Assembly (NCBI RefSeq): GCF_015326965.1
Contig: NZ_CP017659.1
Location: forward strand, 2,480,001-2,544,000
Length of the DNA stretch: 64,000 bases
DNA from: Paenibacillus sp. JZ16
Lineage (GTDB): Bacteria > Bacillota > Bacilli > Paenibacillales > Paenibacillaceae
Direction: 5' to 3'
The translations under genes and the position numbers were made by a program. Shown in pieces: positions 25,488-34,488 of the stretch (the first letter of the stretch is position 1; each line of letters starts with the position of its first letter). The notes beneath the pieces were generated by a model, which saw nothing but the letters and a program-made list of their open reading frames with translations, was not told where the DNA came from and did no database searches.

Positions 25488-26888
25488 TTATTTCTCCAAG
25501 ATATGATCCGCTCCGACAATGCGGGTGACGTCCTGCGCATATTTATTCATGGCATCTGCAGGCGATGTTCCCGTTGCTACGGATTCCACCATGGTCTGAA
25601 TCTGCGTCGACACTTCCGGATACTTCTCCTGGGCCGGTCTAAACTCTGCGTTCTGCAGGTATTCGGTCGCGATTTCGTTAAACGGCATTTTCGTATATTC
25701 CGGATCCTTGGCAACATCGGCACGGACCGTGATATTCCCTGAGGACATGACAAGCTTCTGCGTATTTTCCTTGTTTAGCGCATACTTGATAAATTCCCAA
25801 GCCTCGTCTTTGTTCTTGGAGTTGCTTGGAATCGACAGCGCCCACCCTCCGGCTAGCGTAATCGATCCAGGGTCCTGCCCTTGGCTGGTCGGCATCGGCG
25901 CGAAGCCGAGAACATCTTTGTATTCAGGCCATGGCGCCGCGCCTGATTCCATATAGTTACCTGTGATCCAGGATCCATCCAGGGAAATCGCCAGCTTGCC
26001 TTGCGGCAGGTATTCGCGGGAAGCCGTGTTGCCTGCCTGACCATTCAATACTTTGGAGAGCGGGGGGCCAAGCTTCTCTTTATTGACCGTCTCCACAAAA
26101 GTCAGCGCGTCCAGAATGCCCTGGCTTTTTGTAATCCATTTGCCGCTGGCATCGTCATACAGCCTTTCTCCAGTTCCGTAGAGCAGCATTTCATAGGTTT
26201 GCATGGAGGTAGCTTCGCCTGTAGCCTTGCCCATGTTCATCCAGATCGGCACAACGTCAGGCGCCTTCTCCTTGATCGTACGCGCAGCGCTTAAGACCTC
26301 CTCCCAGTTCTTAGGCTGCCAATCCTCCGGAAGACCTGCCTGTTTGAAAATGTCCTTGTTGTACCAGAGGCCCCTGGAATCCGTATTGTACGGTACGCCA
26401 TAAACCTTGCCATCGCTGGCAGTAACCCCCTTCTTCATCGCTTCGATGAAGGAACCGTTGCCCCAGTCTTCCCATCCCGCCAATTTATCGTCAAGCGGTT
26501 CGAGATAACCTGCGCTTGCATCAGAATTCAGGATAAAGGTATCCTCTGTCACGATATCCGGCGCCGTATCTTTTGACTTGAGCGCCAAGGCCACCTTGGC
26601 AAAATAATCGCCTTCCGAGGCCTGAATCGGTGTCGGCTTAATCTCTACGCTTTTGTCAGGGTAGCTGGCCGAAACTTCCTTGAGCCATTTATAGAACGCT
26701 CCGTTCTCGCCGATCCCGTCATCCCGAAACGTTACAGTAATGATTTTCTTGGCCGTCTCTCCATCCTTTCCTGGCTCCGGATCGCCGGTATCGGCCGGCG
26801 CTCCCTTCCCCCCGGTACAACCGAATAACAAAGAAACGCTTAATAAAGCCGTCGTTACTAGCCAAAAACCCCTCTTGCCTGACTTCAT
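25488..26888 (-). CDS. CUT1 sugar-binding lipoprotein
   Basis: A 466-residue extracellular solute-binding protein family 1. Signal peptide with lipobox (SLLFGC), then a low-complexity linker rich in Gly, Asp and Glu, then a maltose-binding-type fold with WYNKDIFKQAGLPEDW and GSWITGNY segments. ATG 26888 has AAAAGGAGGG upstream; the longer frame adds 41 non-signal residues. First gene of a three-gene importer operon whose promoter region carries a strong palindrome (26940-26961). Confidence 0.93.
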   Translation of the reverse strand: MKSGKRGFWLVTTALLSVSLLFGCTGGKGAPADTGDPEPGKDGETAKKIITVTFRDDGIGENGAFYKWLKEVSASYPDKSVEIKPTPIQASEGDYFAKVALALKSKDTAPDIVTEDTFILNSDASAGYLEPLDDKLAGWEDWGNGSFIEAMKKGVTASDGKVYGVPYNTDSRGLWYNKDIFKQAGLPEDWQPKNWEEVLSAARTIKEKAPDVVPIWMNMGKATGEATSMQTYEMLLYGTGERLYDDASGKWITKSQGILDALTFVETVNKEKLGPPLSKVLNGQAGNTASREYLPQGKLAISLDGSWITGNYMESGAAPWPEYKDVLGFAPMPTSQGQDPGSITLAGGWALSIPSNSKNKDEAWEFIKYALNKENTQKLVMSSGNITVRADVAKDPEYTKMPFNEIATEYLQNAEFRPAQEKYPEVSTQIQTMVESVATGTSPADAMNKYAQDVTRIVGADHILEK

Positions 26889-27211
26889 ACTACTCCCTCC
26901 TTTTGGCTGCAGCACATTTGATATATTATCCAAATTCTGTATACGCTTACGAGAGCGTATATATAACTCTATTTTGAAAATAGTGGGGATATTCTGAACT
27001 TTTTTTCTCATAACGCGCGGCGTAATGAACTAATTACCAGAAATAGAAAATATTAATAGATCATTCAGAGTCTATTGATTGATTATAATGTTCTGCATAT
27101 TTAGGTCTTTACTTTTGCTGGAAATCCATTTATATTTGTATGTACAAACAATTATATGAATATACTGGAACCATACCAGTAATAACCTATGACATTGGAG
27201 GTTTACTATCC
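26889..27211. promoter_or_regulatory. Promoter region of the sugar importer and upstream region of the DUF1772 gene
   Basis: 323 bp, AT-rich, between divergent transcription units. It contains the 8+8 palindrome described separately; the plus-strand gene start is preceded by TTGGAGG. No gene is visible. Confidence 0.6.
26940..26961. promoter_or_regulatory. Operator palindrome upstream of the CUT1 operon
   Basis: TATACGCT, 6-nt spacer, AGCGTATA: perfect 8-bp arms, 52 bp before the binding-protein start codon. Suits a dimeric sugar-responsive repressor of GntR, LacI or similar type. No such regulator gene is adjacent. Confidence 0.55.
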
Positions 27212-27697
27212 ATGAGTGACCGCTTAATTTTTTTGTTGGCTGTATTCTCGGTAACCGGATCGGGACTCATAGCCGGACTGTTCTTCGCTTTCTCGTCTTT
27301 TATAATGACAGCGCTAGCCCGAATTCCCAATGAACAGGGGATCCATGCCATGCAGTCCATCAATGCAACCATTCTCAATCCTTTGTTCGGCACATTGTTT
27401 ACAGGCACTGCGTTAACCAGTATCGTGCTTGCGGTATTATCCATCATGCGCTGGGGGGAACCCGGCTCGTTGTATTTGCTTGCCGCCAGCCTGCTCTATT
27501 TAGCGGGATTCATCGTAACGATGGCGTTCAACGTCCCGCTAAACGACGCACTGGCCGCTGTTGACCCAGGAAGCAGTGCCGGAGGTGAGGTATGGAATAA
27601 CTACCTGAGACGCTGGGTGCCCTGGAATCATGTGCGAACCATCACTTCCTTAGGGGCGATGATTCTGTTTGTTTTTGCCTTACGGCATCTCCCTTAA
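27212..27697 (+). CDS. DUF1772 / anthrone-oxygenase-family membrane protein
   Basis: A 161-residue protein with four predicted transmembrane helices: an N-terminal helix containing GSGLIAGLFFAFSSFIM, two central helices and a C-terminal one. A conserved NVPLND and a WVPWNHVRT region are typical of the DUF1772 family. Fungal relatives act in aromatic polyketide oxidation; the bacterial role is unknown. ATG 27212 with TTGGAGG upstream is preferred to an earlier ATG at 27140. Monocistronic. Confidence 0.85.
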   Translation: MSDRLIFLLAVFSVTGSGLIAGLFFAFSSFIMTALARIPNEQGIHAMQSINATILNPLFGTLFTGTALTSIVLAVLSIMRWGEPGSLYLLAASLLYLAGFIVTMAFNVPLNDALAAVDPGSSAGGEVWNNYLRRWVPWNHVRTITSLGAMILFVFALRHLP

Positions 27698-27874
27698 GAC
27701 GGGATCACGGGAATGGGGCGGCTATAATCCATCGCTCTTAAATGCCCGCATATCCCTGCGCTTCTCTCTTCATTGGTGAACCACATCTCATTTAAACTTT
27801 CTAACAGAAAACCCATACCAAATCTACCGATTCTTCATTAGATATACTATCAATCTAGTAAAGGCGGTGGAGAT

Positions 27875-28561
27875 ATGGGGATTCTCACGATAGATAAGTG
27901 GAATCACACTTGCCAACTTGACACTTCAGCCAAGCCGCGTCGTAACATCGGATGGATTTCAAGCAATTGGAGCGGATACAGCCTCAAAGGAAAAAAAGGT
28001 GCTTACAAACAGATCTCCGCCAAATGGAATGTGCCGTTTGTTCGTCCAAGCCGTGCGGCGACCTATTCCTCAGCATGGATTGGAATTGACGGCTTCGGCA
28101 ATAGCAATCTGATACAGACCGGAACAGGTCATGAATTCATAGACGGCAAGGCTTACTATTATGCATGGTGGGAGATCCTCCCGGCCTCGGTTACGATCAT
28201 TCCGCTGCCGATTCTGCCGGGTGACCGGATGCATGCCAGCATCAGCAAGCGCAGCGGTTCGAACTGGTTGATCTGCCTTCGAAACGTAACCCGAAATTGG
28301 GCATTTCGGACATTACAACGATACAATGGTCCGCAGACCTCGGCGGAATGGATCGTTGAAGCGCCACAGGTCAATGGGGCTCTTGCAACAATGGCACGAT
28401 TATCTCCTGTCGTCTTCTCCTGCTGCCGGGTCAATGGGAAAAGTCCAAAGCTGACTGCCGATAACGGGGGCATCATGCTCCAGAATTTAAAGGTTACCTC
28501 CATTCCTTCTAATCCGAACCATGCAGGGGACGGTTTCATTGTCAAAAGCGTTCGTCAATAA
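27875..28561 (+). CDS. Glutamic peptidase of family G1 (eqolisin-like)
   Basis: A 228-residue protein with the G1 beta-sandwich signature: NWSGY near residue 31, SAWIGIDG at 66-73 followed by IQTGT with the candidate catalytic Gln81, and SAEWIVEAP at 156-164 carrying the candidate catalytic Glu. The Q-E dyad of G1 peptidases is therefore conserved. Unlike fungal eqolisins it has no signal peptide or long propeptide in the frame read, so it is intracellular, exported by another route, or started wrongly. ATG start with GGCGGTGGAG upstream. A second protease-like gene follows 85 bp downstream. Confidence 0.85.
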   Translation: MGILTIDKWNHTCQLDTSAKPRRNIGWISSNWSGYSLKGKKGAYKQISAKWNVPFVRPSRAATYSSAWIGIDGFGNSNLIQTGTGHEFIDGKAYYYAWWEILPASVTIIPLPILPGDRMHASISKRSGSNWLICLRNVTRNWAFRTLQRYNGPQTSAEWIVEAPQVNGALATMARLSPVVFSCCRVNGKSPKLTADNGGIMLQNLKVTSIPSNPNHAGDGFIVKSVRQ

Positions 28562-28645
28562 GGGGCTTGACCTTCACGCAGCGTAAAGGATTATCCTCAA
28601 CATTATACGAAGCAGCTATTGCTTCGATAAGAGGAGGATATCAGT

Positions 28646-29533
28646 ATGCAATTGATCGCCATCGATACACTAAACCATCAACAACAAGCTCTGGAATCTG
28701 AGCCTGAGCTGCGGATCACCGCATTTGAGCAGCTCGTGAATAAGCCGCTTCAGCCGTTTATGGACACGATACGCAAGCGTATGCCTCAAGGACAGGACGA
28801 TTACGATATGACGCAGCTGCTGGGATTATTTCGCCCGGCCGATCATCCGGAGGAGGCGCTCCAAGCTTTGTCTCGCTTGGAACAAGCGAGTTCCTGGAGC
28901 CGATGCAAGGAAGCCGTGATGAAGGCACATGCCGCATTAAAGCCGCAAGCTCACGGCATTGAGCTGGGAGATTTGCTCTTCACTCTCGCGCTGGGTGACC
29001 GTGAACGCTTCAGCCCCCATCCCGGATACACAGGCTCAGGGGGAACACCGGGACAAATCATGGTGGTTGTGTGGCCGAACGATTATAACCTGCCAAGGCT
29101 GGCCGCCATTACGGCACATGAATTCCATCATAACGTGAGGCTCTCTTATGAGCCATGGAGTGCCGAGACAACGGTCGCTCAATACCTAGTGCTGGAAGGA
29201 CTCGCTGAAGCTTTTGCCGCCGAAATGTACGGCGAGGATCACTTGGGACCCTGGGTTCATGCCCTGAACGAAGATCAGCACAGCGAGCTTCTGCCACGTT
29301 ATAGGGAAGCTCTGCAGGTAACCGGATTCAATGAGATACGAGGTTACATGTTCGGGGATTTGGAAGGGGATCTTTACGGCTTTACGAAAATGGGCATTCC
29401 ACCCTATGCGGGGTATTCCATCGGCTACCGGATCGTAACCGATTATTTAAGACAGAGCGGTAAATCCGCGGTCGAGGCGACTTATATTCCCTGGAGGGAA
29501 ATCATTGCGAATTCCCTTATTTTTAGGGAATAA
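28646..29533 (+). CDS. DUF2268 putative zinc metalloprotease
   Basis: A 295-residue protein with a gluzincin-like site: HEFHH at 158-162 supplies two zinc histidines and the catalytic glutamate, and LEGLAEAF at 183-190 supplies a probable third ligand. This is the DUF2268 pattern of predicted zinc-dependent proteases. No signal peptide. Start ATG follows AGAGGAGGATATC. The substrate is unknown. Its placement after the glutamic peptidase suggests a shared theme but the 85-bp gap does not prove an operon. Confidence 0.87.
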   Translation: MQLIAIDTLNHQQQALESEPELRITAFEQLVNKPLQPFMDTIRKRMPQGQDDYDMTQLLGLFRPADHPEEALQALSRLEQASSWSRCKEAVMKAHAALKPQAHGIELGDLLFTLALGDRERFSPHPGYTGSGGTPGQIMVVVWPNDYNLPRLAAITAHEFHHNVRLSYEPWSAETTVAQYLVLEGLAEAFAAEMYGEDHLGPWVHALNEDQHSELLPRYREALQVTGFNEIRGYMFGDLEGDLYGFTKMGIPPYAGYSIGYRIVTDYLRQSGKSAVEATYIPWREIIANSLIFRE

Positions 29534-29555
29534 CAACCCAAAGCCCATAACCAAT

Positions 29556-29604
29556 AACAGCCGCTGCACGCCGGAAAACTCCGGCAAGCAGCGGCTGTTT
29601 TTTT
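29556..29604 (+). terminator. Intrinsic terminator of the DUF2268 gene
   Basis: AACAGCCGCTGC and GCAGCGGCTGTT pair perfectly, with a small inner CCGGA/TCCGG hairpin, then eight T on the plus strand. Ends just before the convergent amidohydrolase stop. Confidence 0.9.
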
Positions 29605-29605
29605 A

Positions 29606-30832
29606 TCATGATTCGTAAACCGGTTTTCCCTTGAACAGGACGGCCCGGCGGCGTGACCGCCTGGCAACGGCTTCGGCGGAACAGCTGGCTTCTACGATCA
29701 CCGCGTCCGCCGCATCCCCGACGTTGGGCCAGGCATAACGGCCGTCCTGGTCTAACGGCGTCACCCCTCCCGTAATAAACCCGAGAGCCTGTCCGAGCGA
29801 ACGCTCATCGTACATATGGAAGCGTTCGGCCAGCGTGCCCGCTTTGTCCAGATTATCCCCTTTGCCGAACGGGGACCAATGGTCCATAATGCTGTCTTGC
29901 CCAAGCGAGATGTCTACGCCGCGGCGGTGCAGCTGCGGAATCGGAATGGTTCGGCCAAGCGGTACGGAAGAAGTGAGCGAAATGCCCAGATCCGCCAACC
30001 GAATCGCCACCTCATCCACTTCGCTTGGTGAGACGTCCGCGAAAGCCAGCGCATGGCTGAGCGTAACCCTCCCGTTCCAACCCGCCTCTTCCGTAAGGTC
30101 AGCTACCCGCTTAAAGGTATTCAGCCCTACATGCGACGACTCATGCAGGTGCAGGTCAATGCCGGCGTTGGCTTCAACGGCGAGCTCCATCACGGTGTTC
30201 AGTGATTTTTCCATATTTTCATCCACCGTTGTGGGATCCAAACCACCAACAAGCGCTGCTCCGTTCCGGAGCGCATCCCTGACCAGAGAGACGGACTGGC
30301 TGCGAAGCAAGCCGTGCTGAGGAAATGCTACAATCTCGACAAAAGCTTTTTCCCTGTATCCTTCAACCGCCTGCAAGGTGGCCTCTAAATTTCTCAAGCC
30401 GACAACAGGATCCACATTGCAATGGGAGCGGATATGGGTAGACCCGTAGCGCAGCAGCAGATCCAGCAGTCCCTCCGCTCTTTCCTTGGCAGTAGGCAGC
30501 AGCTCCGGAAGCAGCCTCTCCTCCTCCTCGATTCGGCTGAAGATTCCGTGAGCCGGACGGCTCGGTGCCTTCCATGGGCCCCCATAATAGGTTTTGTCCA
30601 GGTGGATATGCATATCTCTAAATGATGGGAGCATTAGATCCCCCTGCATATCCCGTGTCGGCAGTAACGTATCCGGCAAAGCATCCGCAGGGCGGATCTC
30701 TGAGAAAGCCCCATTTTCTATTTTCACATGAAAGAGTCCCGTTTCGGTTCCGATCATAACATCATCCTCGTAGCGGTAACCTGTTTCCAGACGGACATTC
30801 AGCAGCCAATATGCAGTGCTCTGTTCGTTCAT
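29606..30832 (-). CDS. Cytosine-deaminase-like amidohydrolase
   Basis: A 408-residue amidohydrolase superfamily member that should hydrolyse or deaminate a small, probably nitrogen-containing, ring. Metal ligands follow the cytosine deaminase pattern: DMHIHLDK (HxH), HLHESS, SHALAF, and Asp in GQDSIMDHW. The second ATG (30832) is preferred, with AAGGGG 9 nt upstream; the first at 30841 leaves no spacing. It lies 24-30 bp after an ankyrin lipoprotein gene and is probably co-transcribed; the LysR gene is divergent to the pair. Confidence 0.88.
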   Translation of the reverse strand: MNEQSTAYWLLNVRLETGYRYEDDVMIGTETGLFHVKIENGAFSEIRPADALPDTLLPTRDMQGDLMLPSFRDMHIHLDKTYYGGPWKAPSRPAHGIFSRIEEEERLLPELLPTAKERAEGLLDLLLRYGSTHIRSHCNVDPVVGLRNLEATLQAVEGYREKAFVEIVAFPQHGLLRSQSVSLVRDALRNGAALVGGLDPTTVDENMEKSLNTVMELAVEANAGIDLHLHESSHVGLNTFKRVADLTEEAGWNGRVTLSHALAFADVSPSEVDEVAIRLADLGISLTSSVPLGRTIPIPQLHRRGVDISLGQDSIMDHWSPFGKGDNLDKAGTLAERFHMYDERSLGQALGFITGGVTPLDQDGRYAWPNVGDAADAVIVEASCSAEAVARRSRRRAVLFKGKPVYES

Positions 30833-30864
30833 AGCGTTCATCCCCTTCTCGCTTATACCTGCCT

Positions 30865-31551
30865 CTATTTGCCTTGCCCTTCGTTTACAGCGTCCAATAA
30901 GATGCGCTCGATCTCTAGATATCCCCGTTCCCTGGCATGCTGCAGAGGAGTTACGCCATTCCCGTCGGGAATCCGGGCATCCGCCCCATGATCCAGCAGC
31001 AGCTTCACGATGCGCTGATATTTCTCACTGCCGTCACCGAGAATGACCGCCTCCAGCAGTGCGGTCCAGTTCAAATTATTTATATGGTTCACATCGACGT
31101 CGGTCCGGGTCAGCAGCTCCTGAACAATCTCCACATGTCCGCGGTCAGAGGCCGGAATGAGAGCCGTCCCGCCATAACGGTTCGTCAACGTCACATCGGC
31201 ATCGGCTTCGATCGCGAGCCGCAAAATTTCCATCATTCCTTCTGCACCGGCATACAAAAATACGTTATTCCGTTGGTGATCCCGTATATTGATATCGGCG
31301 CCTGCCTGAATCAAAGCCTCTACCGTTCCGACATGATTGTGATAGGTCGCAGCCATCACGGCAGTTCTTCCCTGCTCATCCGTCGCATTGATGTCTGCGC
31401 CGGATTGAAGAAGCTGTCGTACTTGCTCCGTATTGCCTTGCTCGGCATATTCAATGAGTTCACGATTCATATTCTGCACCTCTTCTTTCTCCGGATTGGA
31501 TTGACAGGCCGACAGGAAAAGGATCAATAGAATCGCTGATAAACGCAGCAC
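30865..31551 (-). CDS. Ankyrin-repeat lipoprotein
   Basis: A 228-residue protein with a short signal peptide and lipobox (FLSAC, Cys near 16), then five to six ankyrin repeats spanning about 30-225 (repeated hallmark GADIN..D..G.TA). It should be anchored on the outer face of the cytoplasmic membrane and serve in protein binding. GTG start with GGAGGGAGC 8 nt upstream. First gene of the operon with the amidohydrolase; divergent from LysR across 125 bp. Confidence 0.9.
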   Translation of the reverse strand: MLRLSAILLILFLSACQSNPEKEEVQNMNRELIEYAEQGNTEQVRQLLQSGADINATDEQGRTAVMAATYHNHVGTVEALIQAGADINIRDHQRNNVFLYAGAEGMMEILRLAIEADADVTLTNRYGGTALIPASDRGHVEIVQELLTRTDVDVNHINNLNWTALLEAVILGDGSEKYQRIVKLLLDHGADARIPDGNGVTPLQHARERGYLEIERILLDAVNEGQGK

Positions 31552-31676
31552 TCGATGCTCCCTCCTCTTTCTATCGTGTATATTGGTATGCTAACATGAG
31601 ACACAACCATATGAAAAATACTTAAAAAATTGAATTCACTAAGGTTTTTCATATACAAGGAGGATGGTTTCAACCT

Positions 31677-32546
31677 ATGGACATCAGACAGCTCCGGTAT
31701 TTTATTGCCATCGTGGAGGAAGGTACGATCTCGCTTGCCGCCAACCGGCTTCATATATCCCAGCCGCCTCTCAGTCAGCAGCTGAAAGCGATGGAGGAAG
31801 AGCTCGGGTCCGTCTTGGTATATCGCCGAGGAAAGCGGCTCGAAATCACCGAATCGGGTAAAGCGCTGTACAAATATGCGCTCCAAGTAACCCAGCTTAT
31901 GGAAGAGGCCAAAGCCGAGGTTAAAGAGGTCGGAAACGGCGATAAGGGCACGCTGAGTCTTGGTATCAATACTTTATCCTCGGTAGAGCTGCCGTCATGG
32001 CTGCATGAGTTCAAGGCAAGATATCCCCAAGTCTCGTACAAAATTCAGCAGAACGAGTCGTATCAGCTCTGTGAACTCGTAAGAAACCGGTCGCTCGAAC
32101 TAGCGATCGTCCGCCTGCCGCTCGAATTGGATGATTTCTCGATCCTTCATCTGCAGACGGAGCCCTTTTATATGCTCACCTCTGAGGCATCCACCGAACA
32201 GGAGACAACCCTCTCTCATATTGCGCAGTATCCGCTCATTCTGCCAAGCACGGAAGGATTGGGCGTATATTATACGATCCAGATGGCTTTCTCGGAACAG
32301 AAAATCCAGCCGAACATTGCAGCCGAATGCTCCGACATTTCGCTGCTGCTGCGCTTGGTCGCTTCAGGTTTTGGCGTGGCGATCGTTCCCGAAACGCTGG
32401 TCAAGCAGCACTTGCCAACATCTGTTCATGCCTTCAAAATCAAGGACACTCCGGCAGCGGCTTCCACAGCCTTGATCTGGCTGAGGGATCATCACGTCTC
32501 CAGAACGGCTCTGAACTTCATTGACTTGTTGACAAGTGCCCTATAA
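31677..32546 (+). CDS. LysR-family regulator
   Basis: A 289-residue regulator with an N-terminal HTH (residues 1-60, ISQPPLSQQLKAMEEELG) and a co-inducer domain (about 90-285) like the CynR/YwbI group. ATG start has AAGGAGGATGG upstream. Divergent from the ankyrin lipoprotein-amidohydrolase operon, which is the likely target. The 125-bp intergenic region should contain the binding site; I could not define a T-N11-A box with confidence. Confidence 0.9.
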   Translation: MDIRQLRYFIAIVEEGTISLAANRLHISQPPLSQQLKAMEEELGSVLVYRRGKRLEITESGKALYKYALQVTQLMEEAKAEVKEVGNGDKGTLSLGINTLSSVELPSWLHEFKARYPQVSYKIQQNESYQLCELVRNRSLELAIVRLPLELDDFSILHLQTEPFYMLTSEASTEQETTLSHIAQYPLILPSTEGLGVYYTIQMAFSEQKIQPNIAAECSDISLLLRLVASGFGVAIVPETLVKQHLPTSVHAFKIKDTPAAASTALIWLRDHHVSRTALNFIDLLTSAL

Positions 32547-32583
32547 CTGCTTGCTTACTGCTTCTATAATCTGCTGCTCATAC

Positions 32584-32618
32584 AAAAAGAGGACAGAGCT
32601 AATGCAAGCTCTGTCCTC
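32584..32618 (-). terminator. Intrinsic terminator of the heterodimeric ABC exporter operon
   Basis: GAGGACAGAGCT, AATGCA loop, AGCTCTGTCCTC: perfect 12-bp stem followed on the minus strand by TTTTT. Confidence 0.9.
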
Positions 32619-32637
32619 CGGCAAGAAATTAATGCAA

Positions 32638-34488
32638 TTATCTTGTACGATACAATGAACCGGCAGCCTCGTGCTCCTGCTTCTGTCCTTGGGAGTGAAG
32701 ATACAGCTCTTCATAATACCCATGGGAGTTCAGCAGTTCCTGATGCGTGCCTTGCTCCACGATCCGGCCTTTGCTCATGACCAAAATCCGGTCCGCCCCC
32801 ATGATCGTAGATAGGCGATGGGCAATGACAAGGGTCGTTCGCCCCTCGGCCACAAGTTGAAGGGCGTTCTGAATCAGCTGCTCCGTATGCGAATCCAGAT
32901 TGGCGGTCGCTTCGTCTAGAATGAGAATCTTGGGCTGGAACACAATGATTCGGGCGAAGGAGATCAGCTGCCGTTCGCCGGCGGACAAGCCGCTGCCCCG
33001 CTCCGACAACCGGGTGTCATAGCCTTCCCTCATCCTCATGATGATCGAATCCGCACCGATAAAGCGGCAAGCCTCGATCACCCGTTCCCTCGAGATGGTC
33101 TCGTCGAACAGCCGTACATTATCCAGCACCGTCCCGGAGTAGAGATACGGCTCCTGCTGAACAAGGCCTACCATCCGGTGCAGATCGGACTGTGCCAGCT
33201 CCCTGATGTCGATTCCATCAATTCGAATGCTTCCTTCATTTACATCATAGAAACGGCACAGGAGACTGATAAGCGAGCTTTTTCCCGCGCCGGTGGTACC
33301 GACAATCCCGATCATCTCTCCAGGGTTGATATGGAGATCCAGGTCCTGAATGACCGGTGCCCCGCCTTCGTAACCGAACGTGATCCGATCAAATTCAACG
33401 CGTCCCTCGACACTTGCTTTCTCGATGGCCACCGGCTTGCGTTGATCCGTAACCTCAGGCTGAATCGCCAGGAGACCCCATATCCGGTTAATCGCCACCG
33501 TTGCCGATTGCAGCGTGTTCCACTGCTGGGTGATCGTGTTGATCGGCTGAAAGAATAAACGGATATACGTTATGAAGGCATACAGCACGCCGAACTCCAG
33601 CGTCGTTCCCAGTACGGCTTGTCCGCCGAGCCACGTCACGAACGCAATCGCCAAGTTGTTCAATATTTCGTAGGAGCGGTTAAACAGCACATTCGTCCGG
33701 ATCTCCCGAATGTTCGCTTTGAAGTAAGAGTCGTTCCGTTCCTCGAACTGCTTCTCCTGCTCCTTCTGCTGATGGAACACTTGGATCAGATTCATCCCCG
33801 ATAGATTCTCGGCCACAAAGGCCACCAGCCGGGATAACCGCGTTCTGGCCATCTGATAGGTGTGGCGCATATAACGCCGGAACGCAATGGCAATCCCCGC
33901 AATGATCGGCAGCAGGATCAAGCAGTATAAGGTCAGCGTGACATCCAGCTGGAACATCAAGACCAGAATGAAGATCAAGGTGAAGCCGTCGCGGAACAGG
34001 CTGAGCAGCACCTGGTTAAAAAACTGATTGATCGCTTCGGTATCACTGGACACATGCGTAATCAAGCTGCCGCTCGGCACTTTATCGAAATATGACATCG
34101 ACAGCTTGGATATATGGGCAAACAGCCGTTTGCGAATGCTCGCTACAATGCTCTGCCCCGCCTTCTGCAGCAAATTATTTTGCAAATAGGTAAACACCAT
34201 GCTGAGCAGCGATAACAAAAAATAGATAGCGCATATGAGCATCAGGCCCCGAAAATCGTTCTTGCCGACCATCAGATTATCATCGATTGCGATTTTCATC
34301 AGATACGGCTGCAGCAGCTCTGCCGAGATGGCAATCAAGGTGCAGCCGATAAACCCGGCAAAAATCAGTCGGTATTCCTTCATATAACCCGATAGAGCAC
34401 GGAATGTGGAAATATACTTGGGCTTGGACTGAGGGGCATTCAGATCCGCCTTCTGGTCCAGCTGCCAATTGTTAATGGCCTGTGCCAT
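32638..34488 (-). CDS. ABC exporter half-transporter with canonical Walker B (BmrD/YheH type)
   Basis: A 616-residue protein: an ABC transmembrane domain with six helices (about 30-330), then an ATPase domain. Walker A is GTTGAGKSS, the signature is LSAGERQL rather than LSGGQ, and Walker B ends LDEATANLD with the catalytic glutamate intact. With the overlapping upstream gene it forms a heterodimeric multidrug exporter like BmrC/BmrD of B. subtilis. The start overlaps the partner gene by 17 bp (34472-34488), which implies coupled translation. Substrate is unknown. Confidence 0.92.
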   Translation of the reverse strand: MAQAINNWQLDQKADLNAPQSKPKYISTFRALSGYMKEYRLIFAGFIGCTLIAISAELLQPYLMKIAIDDNLMVGKNDFRGLMLICAIYFLLSLLSMVFTYLQNNLLQKAGQSIVASIRKRLFAHISKLSMSYFDKVPSGSLITHVSSDTEAINQFFNQVLLSLFRDGFTLIFILVLMFQLDVTLTLYCLILLPIIAGIAIAFRRYMRHTYQMARTRLSRLVAFVAENLSGMNLIQVFHQQKEQEKQFEERNDSYFKANIREIRTNVLFNRSYEILNNLAIAFVTWLGGQAVLGTTLEFGVLYAFITYIRLFFQPINTITQQWNTLQSATVAINRIWGLLAIQPEVTDQRKPVAIEKASVEGRVEFDRITFGYEGGAPVIQDLDLHINPGEMIGIVGTTGAGKSSLISLLCRFYDVNEGSIRIDGIDIRELAQSDLHRMVGLVQQEPYLYSGTVLDNVRLFDETISRERVIEACRFIGADSIIMRMREGYDTRLSERGSGLSAGERQLISFARIIVFQPKILILDEATANLDSHTEQLIQNALQLVAEGRTTLVIAHRLSTIMGADRILVMSKGRIVEQGTHQELLNSHGYYEELYLHSQGQKQEHEAAGSLYRTR

